DNA of 64,000 nucleotides from Bathynomus jamesi (GCA_023014485.1 JAJOZX010003203.1:460903-524902), one strand, 5' to 3'; counted from the stretch's first letter, positions 44,065 through 56,258 are shown. Made by a program: numbers and translations. The notes: generated by a model from the sequence alone, not told the origin.

Positions 44065-47000
44065 TCCCAAGGGGCATATGTTCATCTCTCAGTAGCGGGC
44101 ATAACATTCCGACATTTTTACTAAACGTTGCAATTCTTTCAGTTATTTCGTGCATATTATCACTTTCTTTCGTAAACATACTCCCTAAATATTTAAATTT
44201 TTCAACATTTCTTATTTCCTTATCTCCTATTTGAACTCCAAATTCTCCTTCTTCTCTTCGACATACACTTAATATTTCTGTCTTTTCTACATTCATTTCC
44301 ATACCCCCTCCTTCAAACAGTCATTCCAATCAATTAAAGCTTATTCTATATCTTCTCTCTCTGTCGTCCAGAATGCTACAGTATGTCATCCGCATATGCC
44401 ATTATTCCATTATTATTATTCATTTCATGTAGGCTATAAACAGGAGTAGTGATATAACACTGCCCTGCTTCACTCCTGTTCTAACTTCAAACCACTCATC
44501 ATTTTTGTGTCCAGTCCTTACTTTGCATTCGCTAACTTCATACAAACTTTCCAAATCCCTAAGAAGTGTCCCCCTTACCACATAAATCTCCTCCGAACAT
44601 CTCCACATTCTTCCTCTGGACATTGTATCGAATGCTTTTTTAAGATCTATGAATATTACATAGATGTTATTAAATTCCCATGCCTTTTCTATAACAGAAC
44701 TGAGGCCAAAAATAAGGCCTACCCTACTTCTATCTTTTCGATAACCATGCTGTTCCTCTCCTAACCTTGCTTCAATTATATTTATTTGCCTTGCTCTTTT
44801 TTCTATTATTCTTTCATAAAGTTAAAGTTTTGTTATATGATTAATAAGCGATATTCCCCTATAATTCTCACATCTACCTGAGTCACCCTTTCCTTTATAT
44901 ATTGGAACGATGATTGTTTTTCCCCAATCACCGGGGACTTGACCTTCTCTCCAATATTTATTCAATAGGTTTCGAATTTTTTCTTTCATGGCTTCGCCTC
45001 CCTCCTTTATAAGTTCAATCGGAAACATCCACTCCTGTTGACTTTCCATTCTTCATTTTATTAACAGCCTCTTCCATTTTTCTCTGGTAATAATTACCTG
45101 TTCTGCTAATTCCCGGCATATTCCATCCGCTTCCTCCACTTCTTCTGGATCTCCATTCAATAGATTTTTAAAATAATCTGACCATCGTCTATTAATTGCC
45201 TCAGGTTCCACTATCACATTTCCCGCTTCATTTTTAATACTGTATACTTTTTTCTTTTCCTTTCTATAAGATTTTGCAAGGCTATAAATCAGTTTTTTGT
45301 TTCCTTTCTCATCTTCTTTCAACTTTTCTCCCAATTCCCTCATTGCCATTTGTTTTGCCTTTTCTTCTCCCTCTCAGCTTCATTTCTTGCTTGCACATAT
45401 TCCCGTCTTGATTCCTGTGTACGTTGCCTCATTTATGCCTCAACCATTTCCTATGTTTTATAGTTTTCTGTTTTACTGCACCTCTTACCATATCTGTCCA
45501 CCATGGTGTATGTCTCTTCTTCCTCCCCAACCCACTCAGTTCCCAAAATCTCCTCCGCAACCCTCTTAGCACAATCTCTCACGGTTTCCCATTCATTGTT
45601 TTCCTCCGTCTCAGCTATATTTCTTTCAAGTTCCTCTCTGAATCTGACTCTAATGTTCTCATCCTGCAATTTCTTTGTCTTAACTACCTTCCTCTGCTCT
45701 TTTGTTGCTACTATTTTCTGCATTTTCAAATCTGCTATCAGTAATCTGTGGTCGGAGTCTAACGTAACCCCTGGTATCACCTTGACGTTTCCAACAATTC
45801 TCTTATCGGAGCATATAAAGTAATCTACAGTGGTGTAGTGCTGTGGGAACGCGTGGGAACGGCGTTCCCGTACGTTTATTGGTAGACGGAACGGCGTTCC
45901 CTCACTATTTCAAATAAATCCGAACTTACAAATCTCTAACGTCATGAAATTTTAATTCCCACCCCTAGAAGAAATATGAGAAAGAATCAGTAATGCTTCA
46001 TTTCTTTTAGCTTCGACTGAGGCAATGCTAGCCTATAAAGATCTGGTGAAACAGTCACCACGGCGTACCAGTTGTTAACTTTTTTTAGTTAATCATTCCA
46101 GTTGTTAGCTATTTTTATTGATCGTACTGGATGTCGTATATCCAGTGGTGTAGTGCTGTGGAACGCGTGGGAACGGCGTTCCCTTACTTTTTTTGGTAGA
46201 CGGAACGGCGTTCCCTCACTATTTCAAATAAATCCGAACTTACAAATCTCTAATGTCATGAAATTTTAATTCCCACCCCTAGAAGAAATATAAGAAAGAA
46301 TCATTAACTGTTTCATTTCTTTTAGCTTCGACTGAGGCAATGCTAGCCTATAAAGATCTGATGAAACAGTCACCACGGCGTACCAGTTGTTAACTTTTTT
46401 TTAGTTAATCATTCCAGTTGTTAGCTATTTTTATTGATCGCACTGGATGTCGTATATCTAATGACACTGGAAATACTGCATCTTCAACCTTGGAATATAT
46501 CCTAATATCCAGTGCAAAATATCCCTGAAATTGGTCAGATTTCAAAAGATTTCCCGGGGGGCTTACAGTGCCCCCGGACCCCCAGCTGTATGGGCTCGCG
46601 CCGCGCTCGCCATTGTCCCCCCCGCATCTGAGTAACACTTTCAAATGCGTTCCCTCACTTCTTTATTTAGCACTACACCACTGGTAATCTATGATGGATT
46701 TTTGGTCAAAGTTTCCTGTCACTTGGTTCCACCTGTATCTCGTAAACTTATGGGTCTCCTGGTGTTTGAAAAATCCGTTCATGATTTTTAGTTCGTTCCT
46801 TACGCAAAAATCTATTAGTTTCTCTCCCTCTGCATTTCGGTTCTGTTCTCCGAAAGGTCCAATTACCTGCTCCATTCCCTCCCTCCCACTCTGCCATTGA
46901 AATCTCCCATAAGCAGTCCCACCTCCTCTCCTCCCACTTCATAATTGCCATCTAATAGTTCCATGAAGTTGGTCTTCTCCTCTTCACTATGCCCTGTTGT

Positions 47001-47310
47001 GGCGCATAAACCTGGTAGCGAATATATTTTTATTCTTAATTCTCAACTTACATTTCATTAGTCTTTCGCTTATTAATTCTACAGTCTGTATGTTTGGGGA
47101 CAATCTCGGTCCAATAATCTTTGCCACTCTGTGCATCCTCCTCCGACCCTCCCCCACTACTCTGTACATGAGCAATATCCATCCCCAAGTCCCTTCCCAG
47201 TTCTCCACCCATATGCCTTGTTTCTGCCATCCCCAAGATGTCGATTTTCCTTTCTCTCATAATGTCCAAAATTTCATCTTCTTCCCCTATAAATTGCTAT
47301 GTTAATCATT
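44021..47310 (-). pseudogene. APE-type non-LTR retrotransposon, fragmented
   Basis: Reading from 47310 downwards: endonuclease blocks KIDILGMAETRHMGGELG (about 47250) and a DYQWCS-type block near 46690, a SDHRLLIADLKM endonuclease end (about 45755), a linker, then RT: IYKGKGDSGRCENYRGISLI (about 44900), RTGVKQGSVISLLLF (about 44460) and FKYLGSMFTKES (about 44190). Frames change at least six times and a MITE (45828-46683) interrupts the endonuclease. The YADD region is read as MAYADD-like codons around 44400. It is inactive. Confidence 0.83.
45828..46683. mobile_element. hAT-type MITE with internal head-to-tail duplication
   Basis: Ends CAGTGGTGTAGTGCT (45828) and its inverse AGCACTACACCACTG (46683), flanked by GTAATCTA at 45820-45827 and 46684-46691. 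The first 315 bp (45828-46142) are repeated starting at 46143, so the element reads as partial copy plus full 541-bp copy. It interrupts the LINE endonuclease region. Confidence 0.92.
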
Positions 47311-47406
47311 CCTTGCTGTGGTTATGTGAATTATAAAATTGGTGTCTCAAACTCATTCCTTAAACATACTGTAGTTCAATTCATAGACGAATGCTTATGG
47401 TTCAGC

Positions 47407-48181
47407 CAGTGGCAGACCTACATTTTTGGGACCCTGAAGCTTGAACTGTTATGGGGGCCCCTTCGCAACCAGCAACAATAGGGCAAATGCACAAGCGAGA
47501 CGAGTGCAGCCTGAATTGAGAATTCAGATGTCTTTTTATGGTTCCGATTGGCTCTAGCCTAAGGGCTGAGCTATAGAACTATTAAGCCGTGCACCAACGA
47601 AGGATTCGAGGATCCAGCTGCCAAAATGTAGACTATGAATAGATTCTGGTGAGCTCAGCGAGCCCATACAGCTGGGGGTTCGGGCGTTGCAAGCCCCCGA
47701 GAAAATTTTGAAATTTGACCAATTACAGGGGCATTTTGAGGCCATATGAAATGGGTATTAGATAGGCTGACCATACGTACCGTTTTGAACGGGACATACC
47801 GTTTGTTTTATATTTCCTGGCCGTCCCGTCGTTTTAATAAAAATGTCAATTTTGTCCCGGTTTATGTACTTACTTTTTCATGAATACAGAATATTACATA
47901 ACCCCGTCCCTTTTTTGCCATCCCAATGTCCCGTTTTTGTCTCAAGGAAATATGGTCAGCCTAGTATTAGAGCATATTCTAAGGTCAATATTAAGTACTT
48001 CAACCCATTGGCTTATGATTCTATCACTAAAATAGCCTTATTTTAATAACAAACACTTAAAAAAAACCATCGATTTTGTTGAAAAATTCACTCATTAAAA
48101 AAAAAAGTTGCTTCAGGGCCCCTCCTGGATTAGGGGCCCTGAAGCTTAAGCTTCATTAGTTTCATAGTAGATCCGCCACTG
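47407..48181. mobile_element. Non-autonomous hAT-like element (775 bp)
   Basis: Left end CAGTGGCAGACC, right end (reverse complement) CAGTGGCGGATC, with the 8-bp duplication GGTTCAGC at 47399-47406 and 48182-48189. Both sub-ends carry GGGGCCCTGAAGCTT-like sequence. No transposase; it contains the smaller MITE 47763-47963. Confidence 0.9.
47763..47963. mobile_element. 201-bp MITE nested in the hAT-like element
   Basis: Ends TAGGCTGACCATACG and, inverted, TAGGCTGACCATATT, flanked by GTATTAGA at 47755-47762 and 47964-47971 (8 bp). Confidence 0.9.
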
Positions 48182-48236
48182 GGTTCAGCTAGCATTGGCC
48201 TTGGCCTAACTTAAGCTAACGTAGTTGGAGACATTA

Positions 48237-49056
48237 GGGTCATTCTCTGTCAGATCAACCAAAAAAAATTGAAATTAACACCCTCATCTCTCATATTTTG
48301 CTGAAATTTGGTTTATAGGGAGTTTGTGAGCCCTGAATCCATTTCTGAAATTATAAGGTCAATCCGACCAACGGTTCAAGAGATATGACCTCGGGCAATT
48401 TGAGGTCACTCGCGAGGTTACTAACATTTGGCGAGCCATAACTTGGGTAATAATTGTCATAATTATATAAAAGTATATATATTTAGAATCAGAAAACGAC
48501 AAGGAATCCAAATATGCAAGTTTTAGAACTCTAGGTTGAAAAATAAAAAAGTTACACTGTAACCAAAATTTGAGGTCACGATTTGACCTCTGGGGTATCA
48601 AATGAGAATTTTTTTTTTAAATGTAAAAAATGAAGGCATAGGCATTGGCTATTAGAATCAGCAAAAAAAAGTTTGTTTATGTTAGTATTTTTCATGTAAC
48701 TAACATATAAGTGAACACCATATTCATAAGTTGTGCGTCAATTCTACCTTTTTTTCACACTTAAGCTCATAATTTGACCTATAGAAATTAAAATTACATT
48801 TTTTATAGATATAAAAAACAAAGTCAGAGTTCTTGACTAATAGAAACAATCATAAAAAGTTTGTTTATGTTGGTACTTTTCATGTAACTAACTTATAAGT
48901 GAACACCATATTTATAAATTGCTTGTCATTTCAAGGAATTTTTATATCTTAGCTATCAATTTGACCTCAAGCTCCAAGAATTTAATAAAAATTGTATTTC
49001 ACTGCTAATCTACACTGGCAATAATAGTTATAATAGTGAAAGGGGAAGACTAAGCT
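48237..49056. repeat. Left terminal inverted repeat, with internal duplication
   Basis: Inverted match to 54462-55113, up to the shared AATAGTGAAAGGGGAAGAC block. The left copy carries an extra ~180-bp tandem block: AAAAAGTTTGTTTATGTT...AAGTGAACACCATATT occurs at about 48666-48730 and again at about 48855-48920, but only once on the right. Confidence 0.88.
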
Positions 49057-49310
49057 CACATGTAGCCTAAACAAACCTGTTGAAACATGTTGCTACTTGT
49101 CTAAGTACAGAATCAACACAGATAGTTGCAAAATTCCTTGTCTACAGGTTAGTACAGTTCCAGCCAGCACTGTGGGTGGCTGGTGGGTATGGTGTTTTAA
49201 TGAGCCTCAGAGACTATCAAGGCCTAAAATATTAAGTGTGTATAGCTATATATTTTCTAAAAAATATATTACCTAATTGTAAATCCTATATCTTTACAGA
49301 TCAAAATACA

Positions 49311-50946
49311 ATGGTTCGGCACTTGAAATACTGCCAGGACCCTATTCAAAAACACAAGAAACGCATAACAATCAATCTTAGAAAAGTGACTGATGTACTT
49401 GTTGAAAAATGTGCTGGAAGAGTGAAAAAAGACTCATTGTTGTGTGTGAACTGCTGGACACTGATAATGAAAAACCCCACTATACTTAGTACCACTGAAA
49501 ACAACGAGTCTGAGCAGGATTCAAATGAATCATCTACTATCAGTGGCTTGAGTAACATCTCTTCAATTCAAGATCTGGACAATGACAGTGATTGCTTGAT
49601 AAAGGAAAATCCTTCAACTTCAGTTGAACCAGTTCTAGCATTTCTGGACCAAACACCAGTTGAAAAAAGTAAGTAATAAATTAATATAATAACTTATTCT
49701 TCACTACAAGGTCTGTTTGATCTACTATATAGCCAATTATATAGCATTTAAGGTACTATAATTAATATTTAATTACTAATATTCAGGTGTGTGAAACCTT
49801 TTTTTCTGTTCTTTTCAGAAGGGCTGTCATTAAGCCAGAAAAAGTGCAAGGCTCGTGGTAAGCTATCATCTGCTCAGAAACACCTGAAGGAGAGGCTAGA
49901 ACTCAGTTATGGTGTTCAAATTACCGAGGAGGTAAGTGATACTTCAAAACCTGAAACTAAATCTGAAAAACATCTAGACAAATTAATGAATGAATTGAAA
50001 CAGTCATTCCTGGAGAGCAAATGTCACCATCACAAACTACAAATATTGACACTCTCACCATACACAATTGAAAAAACAGCTAGTTTCTTTCAAACTACAA
50101 CATACATGGTGAAAAGAAGCCGTTCACTTAAATCAGAACATGGAATCCTTCCGAAAATTCCACTAATGAGCAAAGGAAAAGTGATATCTGAAGAACACAA
50201 AGATATAGTTAGAAGATTCTATGAGTCAGAAGAGGTTAGTCGTATGTGTCCTGGCCAAAAGGATTGCGTGAAAGTTATCAGTGCTGAAGGTGCAATGAAG
50301 GTGCAAGAACAATTGGTCCTCGGGAATTTAAGAGAGATGTTTGAACTATATAAAAATGATGAAAAGAATCCCAAAATAGGATTTTCCACATTTGCAAAAT
50401 TACGGCCATCATATTGTGTGCTTGCCTGTAGTGTTGGGACTCATTCTGTCTGTGTCTGCACATACCATCAAAATCCAAATTGCAGCTGGCTGCATTGGGA
50501 GAAAGAGGTCTTCATACAAGGATCTTATGGATTACAGTGTCTGCAATACAGAAAGAGAGACTTGCATGATGCAACTTGCAATGATTGCCAAGAGAAGAGG
50601 GTGTCCTGGATTTCTTGAGTTACTTGACAGTGTGAAATCAGCTCCAAATGAAATATCTTACAAGCAATGGGTGACTGTTGACCGTTGTACAATGGTTGAT
50701 AAGGTGGAGCCACTCATGAAACTTATCATCCCTAAGCATGAAAATATCCCGCATGGTTCGTCATCACTTTGTTGCTCAGCAACAATCACAGTACTTCAAG
50801 CAGTTGAAAGAAACACTACCACCTCAGAGCGAGGTAGTTATAGTAGGTGATTTCTCTGAGAATTATTCTTTCATTGTCCAGGATGCTGCCCAAGGGTTTC
50901 ACTGGGACAATTCACAGTGTACAGTTCACCCTTTTGTCATCTATTA
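49311..50946 (+). pseudogene. Transposase-type gene of the long-TIR element, N-terminal part
   Basis: An acceptor-like CTTTACAG (about 49300) precedes ATG 49311 (MVRHLKYCQDPIQKHKKR). A donor AAAAAA|GTAAGT (about 49671) and an acceptor TTTTCAG (49818) join to GLSLSQKKCKARGKLSSAQK. There follow FAKLRPSYCVLACSVGTHSV, a His/Cys region that is frameshifted near 50480, CPGFLELLDSVKSAPNEISY, KQWVTVDRCTM and VVIVGDFSENYSFIVQDAAQ, whose Asp is a plausible first catalytic residue. It is interrupted at 50946 by another element. The family recurs in arthropod genomes as uncharacterised proteins. Confidence 0.72.
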
Positions 50947-53511
50947 CACTAGGCAACAAATTTCAACTTTTTTTTTGTTACAGACACGTGAACTACTGAT
51001 TCCTACTAAAGCGCTGATGCTGATTTCAGATCTGATATCAAAATTTCTCTATCACGTCCAGATTTTGTGTAACCGAAAACCCCTATTTTTCATTTTTTTT
51101 CTCACCCGCTTCTATTACGAAAGCCGTCTAAGCTACTTTTCCGTGCCACGTTTTATGTTAAGCATACTTAAATAATTAGTGAACAGGGATGTCTTTCCTC
51201 CTTTATTCTGGCTTAAGACAGACAGCGGAATTCCGCTGGCGGAGTTACCACCCCTGCGCCCAACCATCCACCCAAAGCGCGTTAGTATTTTGTTGTTACT
51301 ACTGAAAGGCAAATTCCTGTTCTTAAGTGAAACTTTGGTGTGTCCTCTTCCTTTGTCGCTTGTAGGATGATGAGCTCTCCTTCTGCAGGAACCAACAATA
51401 ATCTCCCATCATATTTGGGTTGAAATTACCTTGGTATCTGTTTTCCATAACTGAGATCTGTTGGTGGAAGCGCTCACCATGCTCGTCACTTACAGCCCCA
51501 AGGTTGGCCGGGAAGAAGTCAAGATGAGAATGTAAAAAATGAATTTTCAAAGACATTCTGCATCCCATTATTTCATAAGATTTAAGCATGTTTTCTACGA
51601 GTTTACGGTGGTTTTCAGCTTTGTGGTTTCCAAGAAAATTTTTGACAACTTCAACGAAAGATGTCCATGCTCCTAGTTCATTCTCATTTAGGTTAGATGG
51701 AAACGATGAGTCGTGGATGACACTGCGGATCTGTGGTCCAGTGAAAACTCCAGCTTCTAGCTTAGCATCTGTCAATATTCCTTTGAATTTATCCTTTAAA
51801 TATTGGAAACCACTACCTTGATGATCCATACCCTTCACGAAATTTTTCATAAGGCCAAGTTTAATGTGAAGTGGTGGAAGATGTACTTTCTGGGTCAATA
51901 AGTGCTGGGTGTTTCACATTGTATTTACCAACAACATGTTCAGTTCTAGATGGCCAATCATGTTTTTTGTAGTGGTTCTTGTCATCTCTGCTGTTCCATA
52001 GACACAAAAAGCACATATGCTTTGTGTAGCCCAACTGTAACCCAAGAAGTAATGATACAACTTTAAGGTCGCCACAAATATTCCATGTGTGGTCCTTATA
52101 TTTGATGAGTCTTAGCAGCAGTTTCATCGATTCATAAGTCTCATTAAGGCCAGTGGCATGTGCTACAGGTATTGAAGGTTTTTCATTGCCGTTGTGCAGT
52201 AATACAGCTTTAAGGCTAGCTTTACTAGAGTCAATGAACAGTCTCCATTCTTTTGGATCATAGCGACAGCCAATCCCTTGCATCAGACCACTGATATCGT
52301 GGCAGAAACAAACGTTTTCTTCCTGTAAGTAAAATGATGAAAACTGCAAATGGCGATGGCGGAAATGGGAAACTTTGGTGTTTGGTTGGAGAAGATTAAA
52401 TTCTTGAAGTCTTGAACCAAGCAACTCTGCCTTTTCTTTTGGTAATTCCAAATCGCGCACTAAGTCATTTAACTCCGCTTGACTTAACAAATGTGGGGAA
52501 ATATTTGCATCTGGAACATATATGCCATCTTTCCCTGTTTCTATATCACTAGCAGAATCTTCAGATGAACTGCTGTCTGTTATCGTTGCTGGTGGAACTG
52601 GTGGTGGATTTGTTTCATCATGTGGTACTGGTTTCATTGCTGATTCGCAGTTTGGGTACGTGATCTTTGATTTGTTTTTCTTTGTGAAACCAGCAATCTT
52701 TGTCAAACAAAAATAACAATCATTGAAGTGATTTTTCGGCTCACGCCAAACCATGGGGACTGAGAACGGCATAGCTTTTCTTTTACCATTCATCCAAGCT
52801 ATTAACATTGCATTGCACTGTGCACAGCAAATATGTGGTGCCCAGTCCCTCTGTTGGTCTCCTAACTTACAGTCAAAATAACACTTGTAGGCAAGTTTAA
52901 TCTTTGTTGTTATGTTTCTACGTTGTGGCTTAGGTGTATATTGTCCACAGACAAAGCAGAAGTTGTCTGGGTGATTTACACAAGCACGTCTATTTGATGC
53001 CATTTTGAATTACCATACAATATCTGAAAAAACGTAGAAAGTAATTATTACGATGTGCAAAATAAAAAGAAATACACACCGTAGTACAAAACAAATGCTA
53101 TAAAAACACACAAGTCACCACAACCTGTCACTTGCTCATCAGCAGAGAGCTTCAACAACCGTTCTGCTTGACTGTCACGTAGCGACTGACCGTTGGGCAT
53201 TGCCCGTTACTATGCTCTTGACTCAGTGTTGCCAACTCGGGATAAATTTTATTTATCAAAATTGTTCGAATTTGTATATAGTTGGCAAAAAAAATTGCTT
53301 TAACCTTGAAAAGCAAGTTTCATATTACTGGCATTAAGCCGATTAAAACCAAAATCTGGACGTGGTAGAAAATTTTACTAAAAGTGATTTGCATTTTACA
53401 CAAAATCTAGACGTGATAGAAAAAATCTAATTATAGATTTGAAATCAGCATACCGAAATTAGCTAGGAGCACCTATTTGGTCTTCTGTAACAAAATCTTT
53501 GTTGCCTAGTG
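50947..53511 (-). mobile_element. CACTA/Chapaev (CMC)-like DNA transposon
   Basis: Ends CACTAGGCAACAAA (50947) and inverted TTTGTTGCCTAGTG (53511), flanked by a 3-bp TTA duplication. The CAC start plus 3-bp duplication fits the CMC supergroup. Further inverted homology (TCTATCACGTCCAGATTTTG near 51045 and its inverse near 53410) extends the ends. It splits the transposase-type gene of the long-TIR element, whose frame is restored when it is removed. Confidence 0.83.
51323..53003 (-). CDS. Transposase-type protein of the CMC-like element (one frameshift)
   Basis: Starts MASNRRACVNHPDNFCFVCG at 53003. Two N-terminal Cys clusters (CFVCG ... CYFDCK ... CCAQC and CYFCLTK) look zinc-binding. Then come an acidic Ser-rich linker, FCHDISGLMQGIG, WRLFIDSSKASLKAVLLHNG (possible catalytic Asp), WNICGDLKVVSLLLGLQ, MCFLCLWNSRD, and after a one-base shift at about 51885 LPPLHIKLGLMKNFVK, MSLKIHFLHSHLDFFP and AVSDEHGERFHQQI (possible catalytic Glu). 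Total about 560 residues. Proteins of this kind are recurrent repeat-encoded ORFs in arthropods, as far as I recall; the assignment to CMC rests on the element ends. Confidence 0.75.
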
Positions 53512-54445
53512 TTATAGATCATCTGCAGACCAGGAACTTAGCCATTTTAGTGTCTGTTTCTTATCTGCATCACTAAAACACAACACTATAATGGTTTACT
53601 CATTCATATTGAAGCTTATGACATATGTTAAATTCAGATGCCCACAATTGAAGAAGGTGCACTATTTCTCAGATGGATGTGCTGGCCAATATAAGAACAG
53701 ATACAACTTCACAAATCTCTGTTACCATGAAGAGGATTTTGGTCTGTCTTGTGAATGGCACTTCTTTGCTACATCCCATGGCAAAAATGCATGTGATGGG
53801 ATTGGAGGAACAGTGAAAAGAGCTACTGCTCGTGCCAGTTTGCAGAGAACTACAGAGAGGCAAATTCTTACACCAGAACACATGTTTCAGTTTTGTGAAG
53901 AAAACTTGAGCAAGAAGATAAATTTTTTCTTTGTAACTACAGCTGATTTGAAAGATGCAGAAGAACGGTTGGAACATCGATTCAAGGATAGTAGGGCTAT
54001 TCCTGGAACTCAGAAATATCATAGATTTGTTCCCCTAAACAAGGAAGAACTGATGGTGTATCCCATTTCAAGTGGCATTGGAGAAAAGAAAAGAATAAGG
54101 AAAAGTCATTTTACTAATGAACCTGCAATGCTTGGTAACCTAAAATGTGTCAAACCAGGAGAGTATGTTGGCTGCATTTATGACATGCAAGTTTGGTATG
54201 GAATTGTGGAGGAATATTGTGAAGAGTTTGATGATTTCACTGTGAACTTTCTACATCCCTCTGGGTCATCAGGATCAAGTGCATATTATTATCCATCAAA
54301 CAAGGATTCATGTGCAGTGCCAGGACATCATATATTAACTGTAATGAGTTGTCCTACCCTAAGAGGAGGCAGCAGAATTCAATACATTTTTCCACAAAAA
54401 GAAATTGATGAGAGCATCGAGCATGCAAAAATTGTATTAGGCTAG
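53512..54445 (+). pseudogene. Transposase-type gene of the long-TIR element, C-terminal part
   Basis: Continues the gene cut at 50946 in the same frame once the CMC-like element and one TTA are removed. It has QLKKVHYFSDGCAGQYKNRY (plausible second catalytic Asp), CEWHFFATSHGKNACDGIGG, KRATARASLQRTTERQILTP, a KYHRFVPLNKEELMVYPIS block and a C-terminal domain with GEYVGCIYDMQVWYGIVEEY, ending at 54445. No internal stops in this half. Confidence 0.75.
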
Positions 54446-54461
54446 CACATGAATCCTCTAA

Positions 54462-55113
54462 GTAGGTCTTCCCCTTTCACTATTATAACTATTATTGCCA
54501 GTGTAGATTAGCAGTGAAATACAATTTTACATTTTTTGCCTTTGTTTTTATATCTATAAAAAAATGTAATTTTAATTTCTATAGGTCAAATTATGAGCTT
54601 AAGTGTGAAAAAATAGGTAGAATTGACGCACAACTTATGAATATGGTGTTCACTTATATGTTAGTTACATGAAAAATACTAACATAAACAAACTTTTTTT
54701 TGCTGATTCTAATAGCCAATGCCTATGCCTTCATTTTTTACATTTAAAAAAAAATTCTCATTTGATACCCCAGAGGTCAAATCGTGACCTCAAATTTTGG
54801 TTACAGTGTAACTTTTTTATTTTTCAACCTAGAGTTCTAAAACTTGCATATTTGGATTCCTTGTCGTTTTCTGATTCTAAATATACTTTTATATAATTGT
54901 GACCATTATTACCCAAGTTATGGGTCGCCAAATGTTAGTGACCTCGCAAGTGACCTCAAATTTCCCGAGGTCATATCTCTTGAACCGTTGGTCGGATTGA
55001 CCTTATAATTTCAGAAATGGATTCAGGGCCCACAAACTCCCTATAAACCAAATTTCAGCAAAATCTGAGAGATGAGGGTGTTAGGCACTGGTTGATCTGA
55101 CAGAGAATGACCC
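54462..55113. repeat. Right terminal inverted repeat of the long-TIR element
   Basis: Inverse of 48237-49056 without the extra duplicated block; ends GACAGAGAATGACCC before ATTA. Confidence 0.88.
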
Positions 55114-55177
55114 ATTAGTAGAGTACAGTATTTTCAATATGTACATGTCATTCACTGTTTTCATCGCAAAACACGTT

Positions 55178-56000
55178 TGAAAAAACTATATAGGGCTATG
55201 GGTTGATTGCCTGTGCCCTCATCCATTGGAAATTTCCAGCAGACTTCAGTGGAGGGTTACCGACAAAAGCCCTATGTTTTTTCGTTAGATAGTTATGAAT
55301 ATGTAGGTCTTTAAAGGACCTTTTTATATGTAATTGATTACGGTAATTTTGGCGTCGGGATTTGCGCGACCTATATTAGAATGAAAATAATTTGCCTCAC
55401 CTTATTTTTGCTGGGTCTTTGTTTGTTTCGATGCAGGGCGTTACGATCTTTTTCGGTGTAGGGCCGCCACGATGGAGTTACGCAATGAGTTAACGTCTTG
55501 TAATAAATATGGGCTGTCACAATATAGACACTTCTGGGGATAGGCCTATCCTATTTTATGTATTAATTTTATTATAAGGAATTCACTCAGAACTTGAGGG
55601 AAAACTTAAACACATCTTCCCTGTTTAAAGCATTCGCTGTACTATAAACAGCCCCGAGAGCCGTTCCTTGGTTCGCTTGTATTTTTTGCCGAACTAGCAA
55701 AATTTTTGTTTGGTCTACTCCTCTGTGGCAGACTAAACAATAAATTGGGTTTTCTTGTTGCTATGTGAGGCTGATTCATACATACAGGTTCTTTGTACGT
55801 ATGGCAATTCAATTATTTTATTCCCAATAGGCTATGTCGCCAATCCCGAGGCAACTTTGTATAGATATTTAATTCAATTAATTAATAATTTATATTTAAT
55901 TATGAAATAAATGTACCACATATGATACCATGTTGTGAGCACGTATAGTTTTTCCATATACTGAGGGGGACCGGAGAAAAATTTGTATGTTATAGATCAA
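55178..56000 (-). repeat. 3' LTR of BEL E (inner boundary uncertain)
   Basis: Plus-strand start TGAAAAAACTATATAGGGC is shared with 63841. The other end lies somewhere before the integrase stop at 56259; I could not fix it because the second LTR leaves the window at 64000. Confidence 0.75.
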
Positions 56001-56258
56001 ATTTTTTGACAAACTGTGTAAAACATGTAAAAAATGGATCAAAAGAATGAAGTAGAAATTTAGAAAGAGAGAGGCTACTCAAGACCTATTCAAATATGAA
56101 AGTTCAAGAGGCCAACTTCTCAAGTTTAGTTAAAGTTATGTCAATCAGTTTGACTCCCTTTAGGTATATGAAATTTATGGAATTAAAGTAAAGTTATTAA
56201 GCATTTTAACTTTGCTCAGTTTGTGTAAGGTTTATAAGTCACCAGTCTTAATTTTTTC

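Larger units (their letters stand above)
48237..55113 (+). mobile_element. DNA transposon with very long terminal inverted repeats (Sola-like candidate)
   Basis: Terminal repeats begin GGGTCATTCTCTGTCAGATC at 48237 and inverted at 55113, with ATTA duplicated outside (48233-48236 and 55114-55117). The repeats extend about 820 bp on the left and 650 bp on the right. A spliced transposase-type gene lies inside, interrupted by a second transposon at 50947-53511. A 4-bp duplication and G-rich termini would suit the Sola superfamily, but this assignment is a guess. Confidence 0.85.
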
